Part shown: piece by piece, positions 7,180 through 10,252 of the stretch | Numbering within the stretch: position 1 is the first letter of the stretch | How the letters are laid out: each line of letters starts with the position of its first letter | NCBI GenBank assembly: GCA_013812265.1 | Contig: JACCTQ010000337.1 | Location: 1 to 10,252 of the forward strand | Direction of reading: 5' to 3' | Length of the DNA stretch: 10,252 bases | Origin: Actinomycetota bacterium | GTDB lineage: Bacteria > Actinomycetota > Thermoleophilia > Gaiellales > Gaiellaceae | Translations under genes and position numbers: made by a program | The notes under the pieces: model-generated | Database searches by the model: none | Seen by the model: the letters and a program-made list of their open reading frames with translations, nothing else | Told to the model about the DNA's origin: nothing

Positions 7180-9402
7180 ATGGCGCGCCGTCGCAAGAAG
7201 CGCACGCTCAAGCCGCGTCTCCCGGCGCGCGTGAAGAAGAAGAAAGGCGCTCGAGGGAGCGGTGGGCACCAGCACCCCGAGCTCATCGGGCTTGCGCTCG
7301 TAGGCTTCGGACTCTTCCTGGCCACGGTTCTCTACCTCGGCTGGGGTGGAGGCTATGTCGGTGGCTGGGTCGCCGACGGCTTCGGGTGGGCGATTGGAGC
7401 GGTGGTTTACGGAGTGCCCGCCGCCTGCGTCGCGGTCGGGGCCTTGATGCTCGCGCGCAGCGCGCTCGTCAACGTGCAGCCCTTCCGCACCGGCCTCGCC
7501 GTACTGGCACTGGGGACGCTGCTCGCGCTCGGAGCGGAAAACGGCGGGCAGGCCGGCCGCACACTCGAGGGGCTGTTCGGACGACTGCTCGGCGAGACGG
7601 GCGCCACCATTCTCGGCGTCACGGCGGTGATCGCCGGCGCACTCCTCCTGAGCGGAGCGTCTGCGGGCGCGCTCCTTCGCCGCTCGGGGCACGCGATCAA
7701 GCACGCAGGTGGTGCCGCCCGGCGCAAGCTGGACGTGGGGTCGAGCCGTTCGGCGGACGAGCTGACATCCCCGGCGCCGCCGGAGATCAAGCCGAGACCC
7801 AGGCCACCGATCGACGCTGTGCACGAGTTTCCCGATGTGGTCTCCGAGTCCGGGCAGCCTCCCCCGCTCGTTCCCATGCTCTCCCGGGTCGAGGAGGAGC
7901 CGATCGACGGCGATCGCCAGGAGAGCCTCTTCGAGACGAGCGCCGGCCCCCGGAACGACTATCAACTGCCGGATCGCGCCGTCCTCCGGCGCTCCACCCC
8001 TGCGACCGCAGCGTCGGCTGAGGTTGGGTCGCGAATAGCCGAAGCTCTCGTTCAAACGCTGGCGCACTTCGGAGTCGAGGCGACCGTGATCGGGCAGATC
8101 GCGGGGCCGAGGGTCACGCGCTACGAGCTCCAGCTGGCCCCCGGAACCAAGGTCAACAAGGTGGCAGCGCTCAAGGACGACCTCTCGTACGCGCTGGCGA
8201 CGACCGACATTCGCATCCTGGCGCCCATCCCCGGCAAGCAGGCGGTCGGAGTGGAGCTGCCCAACCTCTCGCCGAGCTACGTCACGCTGGGAGACATCTA
8301 CGAGGATTTGCCGGCGACCGCGAGTCCCCTATCGGTCTGGCTCGGCAAAGACATCTCCGGCAGCGCTGTCTGGACCGACCTCGCTCGCATGCCCCACGTG
8401 CTCATCGCCGGCACGACGGGATCCGGCAAGTCGGGCTGCATCAACACGATGCTCACATCCATCCTGCTGCGAGCCACACCGGATGACGTGCGACTCATCC
8501 TGATCGACCCCAAACGGATCGAGCTGGGCTTCTACGAGTCGATTCCGCATCTGCTGACCCCGGTCGTGTCGAGCCCGAAAGAGGCGTCCGCCGTACTCGC
8601 GAACGTGGTGGGGGAGATGGAGCGTCGCTACGAGCGGCTGTCACAGCTGCGTGCTCGCAACCTGCCCGAGGCCAATCGCACCCTTCGTGCCAAGGGCGAG
8701 GATCCGCTGCCGTACCTTCTCGTCGTGATCGACGAGCTCGCCGATCTGATGATGATCTCGCCGCAGGCGGTCGAGGACGCTGTCATCCGCCTCGCCCAGA
8801 AGTCGCGGGCAGTCGGAATCCATCTCGTCCTGGCGACGCAGCGCCCGTCTGTGGACGTCATCACGGGCATGATCAAGGCGAATGTCCCCTCCCGCATCGC
8901 CTTCGCGGTCTCGAGCCAGACCGACTCCCGCGTGATCCTGGATCAGGCCGGTGCAGAGAGCCTCCTCGGTCAGGGCGACATGCTGTTCAAGCCGCTCGGG
9001 ACATCGCGCCTCCAGCGGCTTCAGGGCGCGTACGTCAGCGAGGAGGAGGTCGCGCTCGTCGTCGAGCAGTGCCGTCACCAGCGCGAGCAGGAGCTCGACG
9101 AGTCCCTCCTCGAGGCACCCGACGTGTTCGAGGAAGGCGTCGACACCGGAGACGAGGAGTTCGACCCCGACGAGGATCCGCTGCTCGAGCGCGCGATCGA
9201 GATCGTCGTTCAGACCCAGACGGCGTCCGTCTCGCTCATTCAACGCCGCCTCCGGGTGGGCTACACGCGCGCGGGCAGGCTCATCGACATGCTGGAGCGG
9301 CGCGGCGTCATCTCCGGCTACGAAGGCTCGAAGCCGCGCCGAGTGCTCGTCGACGAGACCGGTTTAGACCGGGTGCGCCTCGGGGAGAGCGTCAGCTCCT
9401 AA
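7180..9402 (+). CDS. ftsK: DNA translocase FtsK/SpoIIIE
   Basis: Membrane-anchored ATPase that pumps chromosomal DNA at the division septum and helps resolve terminus regions. The 740-residue protein starts with a Lys/Arg-rich cytoplasmic tail (1-24), followed by four hydrophobic segments at about 34-55, 67-92, 101-118 and 135-163. A Pro- and charge-rich linker (about 165-283) is short compared with E. coli FtsK, giving a SpoIIIE-like size. The alpha domain begins near 284. The RecA-like motor has Walker A GTTGSGKS (411-418, K417) and Walker B LLVVIDE (513-519, D518/E519), with DPKRIELGFYE and ATQRPSVDVITG motifs. A strongly acidic hinge (about 640-667, containing DEEFDPDEDP) leads to the winged-helix gamma domain (about 668-733) with RRLRVGYTRAGRLIDMLE, which should read polarity sequences and contact recombinases. 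ATG 7180 has GAGG 6 bases upstream. Its place downstream of rnj is conserved in Actinomycetota. Confidence 0.97.
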   Translation: MARRRKKRTLKPRLPARVKKKKGARGSGGHQHPELIGLALVGFGLFLATVLYLGWGGGYVGGWVADGFGWAIGAVVYGVPAACVAVGALMLARSALVNVQPFRTGLAVLALGTLLALGAENGGQAGRTLEGLFGRLLGETGATILGVTAVIAGALLLSGASAGALLRRSGHAIKHAGGAARRKLDVGSSRSADELTSPAPPEIKPRPRPPIDAVHEFPDVVSESGQPPPLVPMLSRVEEEPIDGDRQESLFETSAGPRNDYQLPDRAVLRRSTPATAASAEVGSRIAEALVQTLAHFGVEATVIGQIAGPRVTRYELQLAPGTKVNKVAALKDDLSYALATTDIRILAPIPGKQAVGVELPNLSPSYVTLGDIYEDLPATASPLSVWLGKDISGSAVWTDLARMPHVLIAGTTGSGKSGCINTMLTSILLRATPDDVRLILIDPKRIELGFYESIPHLLTPVVSSPKEASAVLANVVGEMERRYERLSQLRARNLPEANRTLRAKGEDPLPYLLVVIDELADLMMISPQAVEDAVIRLAQKSRAVGIHLVLATQRPSVDVITGMIKANVPSRIAFAVSSQTDSRVILDQAGAESLLGQGDMLFKPLGTSRLQRLQGAYVSEEEVALVVEQCRHQREQELDESLLEAPDVFEEGVDTGDEEFDPDEDPLLERAIEIVVQTQTASVSLIQRRLRVGYTRAGRLIDMLERRGVISGYEGSKPRRVLVDETGLDRVRLGESVSS

Positions 9403-9411
9403 CCACCAGGC

Positions 9412-9441
9412 TCGACCGAGCGTCTCAGTAGGAGTTAGCAT
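9412..9441 (+). promoter_or_regulatory. Candidate promoter for the BMP-family gene
   Basis: TCGACC (9412-9417) resembles an actinobacterial -35 box (TTGAC-type, 4 of 6 matches). TAGCAT (9436-9441) fits the TANNNT -10 pattern, and the spacer is 18 bases. Transcription would begin near 9448, giving a leader of about 40 bases. This is a pattern match in a short intergenic region, not proof. Confidence 0.35.
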
Positions 9442-9456
9442 CGGCGCGGCCGATGC
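9438..9456 (+). promoter_or_regulatory. Perfect 8-bp inverted repeat: operator or ftsK terminator candidate
   Basis: GCATCGGC (9438-9445) and GCCGATGC (9449-9456) are perfectly complementary around a GCG centre. The repeat overlaps the candidate -10 box and start point of the BMP-family gene, which would suit a repressor operator. It also lies 36 bases beyond the ftsK stop, so it could be a terminator stem, although no T-tract follows. The two readings cannot be separated from sequence alone. Confidence 0.45.
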
Positions 9457-9476
9457 ATGGTGGACCGGGGGAATCT

Positions 9477-9484
9477 AAGGAGGT
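9477..9484 (+). promoter_or_regulatory. Strong Shine-Dalgarno of the BMP-family gene
   Basis: AAGGAGGT matches the 16S anti-Shine-Dalgarno almost perfectly and ends 4 bases before GTG 9489. It fixes that start and is far stronger than any other ribosome site in the window, suggesting high expression of the exported protein. Confidence 0.9.
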
Positions 9485-9488
9485 CTTT

Positions 9489-10252
9489 GTGAAAAGGAAG
9501 TACTGGATGCCGTGGCTTGCAGCTGCGGTTACTGCGTCCCTCGCCGTAGCGGGGGCAAGCTATGGAGGCGCCTCGGCGCCAACGAAGAACATCAAGGTCG
9601 GTGTTGTCACCGACGTCGGCGGTCTGAACGACAAGGGCTTCAACTCGCTTGCGAACAAGGGCCGCCTGAAAGCCGACAAGCTGCCAGGCGTGAGCACGCG
9701 TGTGTTGATCTCGAAGTCGAACTCGGACTACATTCCGAATCTCGCCAAGCTCGCGAGCGAGCGGTATGACCTTATCGTTGCAGTCGGCTTCCTCATGACC
9801 GAGCAGATAGGCACGGTCGCCCAGCGTTATTCGAACGTCAAGTTCGCGGGCGTGGACATCGCGAACTCAACCATGCCGGGCAAGCCTCGCAACGCTCAGG
9901 GGCTGATCTTTCGCGAGAACGAGGCCGGGTGCCTTGTGGGCGATCTCGCCGCGCGGGTAGCCAAGCGGGCCGGAGGACGCCAGGTGATCAGTGCTGTAGG
10001 CGGGATCCAGGTGCCGGCTGTCGACGCCTTTATTGCCGGTTATCGTTTCTGCGCGCGGAGGGCCAATGCGCGGATCGAGGTCCTGTACGCCTACGCCAAC
10101 AGCTTCACGGATCAGGCGAAGTGCAAGGAGATCGCCCTGAACCAGATTGCGGCAGGCTCGCAGGCCGTGTTCGCCGTCGCGGGTCAGTGCGGCCTCGGTT
10201 CGCTCGACGGAGCGAAGGAAAAGGGTAAGTGGGGCATCGGCGTGGACGCCGA
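9489..10252 (+). CDS. BMP/PnrA-family nucleoside-binding protein, 3' end beyond window
   Basis: Predicted exported substrate-binding protein of the Bmp/PnrA/TmpC family, which feeds ABC importers, typically for purine nucleosides. The reading frame runs open from GTG 9489 to the window edge (254 codons visible; relatives are about 350 residues). The signal peptide has a basic start (MKRKYW), a hydrophobic core (about 8-22) and a probable signal peptidase I site after ASA (28-30). No lipobox cysteine is present, so it may be released, not lipid-anchored. The mature protein opens with the family signature VGVVTDVGGLNDKGFN (37-52). DLIVAVGF (94-101), KFAGVDIA (118-125), NEAGCLVG (144-151) and AGQCGLG (231-237) follow the family pattern. 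Cysteines occur at 148, 188, 212 and 234. Codon choice seems slightly richer in A/T-ending codons than in its neighbours. ABC transporter ATPase and permease genes would be expected downstream. Confidence 0.93.
   Translation, partial: MKRKYWMPWLAAAVTASLAVAGASYGGASAPTKNIKVGVVTDVGGLNDKGFNSLANKGRLKADKLPGVSTRVLISKSNSDYIPNLAKLASERYDLIVAVGFLMTEQIGTVAQRYSNVKFAGVDIANSTMPGKPRNAQGLIFRENEAGCLVGDLAARVAKRAGGRQVISAVGGIQVPAVDAFIAGYRFCARRANARIEVLYAYANSFTDQAKCKEIALNQIAAGSQAVFAVAGQCGLGSLDGAKEKGKWGIGVDA

Noticed and set aside
6283..8067. 594-codon minus-strand frame opposite the nucleoside hydrolase and the start of ftsK
   Set aside because: Long, but antisense to two clear genes, with no motif and no plausible ribosome site seen. 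Long antisense frames are normal at this GC content.
9403..9488. Purine riboswitch ahead of the nucleoside-binding protein gene
   Set aside because: The region has paired segments, but I could not find the conserved junction and kissing-loop sequences of the purine riboswitch, and the interval to the start codon is short.
9512..9769. 85-codon plus-strand frame inside the BMP-family gene
   Set aside because: The frame opening at GTG 9489 has the strong ribosome site, signal peptide and family signature; this one is an out-of-frame shadow, as is the one at 9929-10228.
1..10252. CRISPR arrays, tRNA or rRNA genes, insertion sequences, toxin-antitoxin pairs
   Set aside because: No spaced direct repeats, cloverleaf-like segments, terminal inverted repeats with transposase frames, or small toxin-like gene pairs were seen on either strand.

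Overview
The window is a dense, high-GC, single-strand block of bacterial housekeeping genes. All ten genes I accept lie on the + strand, with gaps of at most about 90 bases and no gene-free stretch over 300 bases. The order (M16 peptidase, dapB, ..., dapA, RNase J, ..., ftsK) matches a cluster I know from Actinomycetota, where pnp/rpsO usually lie upstream of the peptidase and thyX lies between dapB and dapA. High GC, frequent GTG/TTG starts and a diaminopimelate pathway fit an actinobacterium. A deep lineage such as Thermoleophilia/Gaiellales is my guess, because thyX is absent here and unusual genes occupy the usual insertion points. The taxonomy is inferred from gene order and style, not from a marker search.

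Layout. 23-469: small membrane protein, possibly cut at its 5' end by the window edge. 466-1803: M16 zinc peptidase, overlapping the previous gene by ATGA. 1811-2440: dapB. A strong GC hairpin (2447-2472) follows dapB. 2510-3073: GNAT acetyltransferase. 3083-3967: dapA. 3973-5631: RNase J. 5628-6179: unrecognised helical protein, overlapping rnj by ATGA. 6196-7128: nucleoside hydrolase. 7180-9402: FtsK/SpoIIIE DNA translocase. An 86-base intergenic region (9403-9488) holds a perfect 8-bp inverted repeat, a plausible promoter and a near-perfect Shine-Dalgarno. 9489 to the window end: a BMP/PnrA-family nucleoside-binding protein, cut by the edge.

How the genes fit together. DapA and DapB catalyse two consecutive steps towards meso-diaminopimelate and lysine, for cell wall and protein. 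RNase J handles mRNA decay and rRNA maturation. FtsK moves chromosome DNA through the closing septum. The nucleoside hydrolase and the BMP-family binding protein both point to nucleoside uptake and salvage, though ftsK separates them. The genes up to ftsK read as one or two operons, possibly divided at the hairpin after dapB. The BMP gene looks like the start of a separate unit.

I do not see a clearly new biological system, mobile element, CRISPR array or RNA gene. The items most worth a second look are the unknown protein coupled to RNase J, the palindrome over the putative BMP promoter, and the BMP protein itself, which has no lipobox but has four cysteines.
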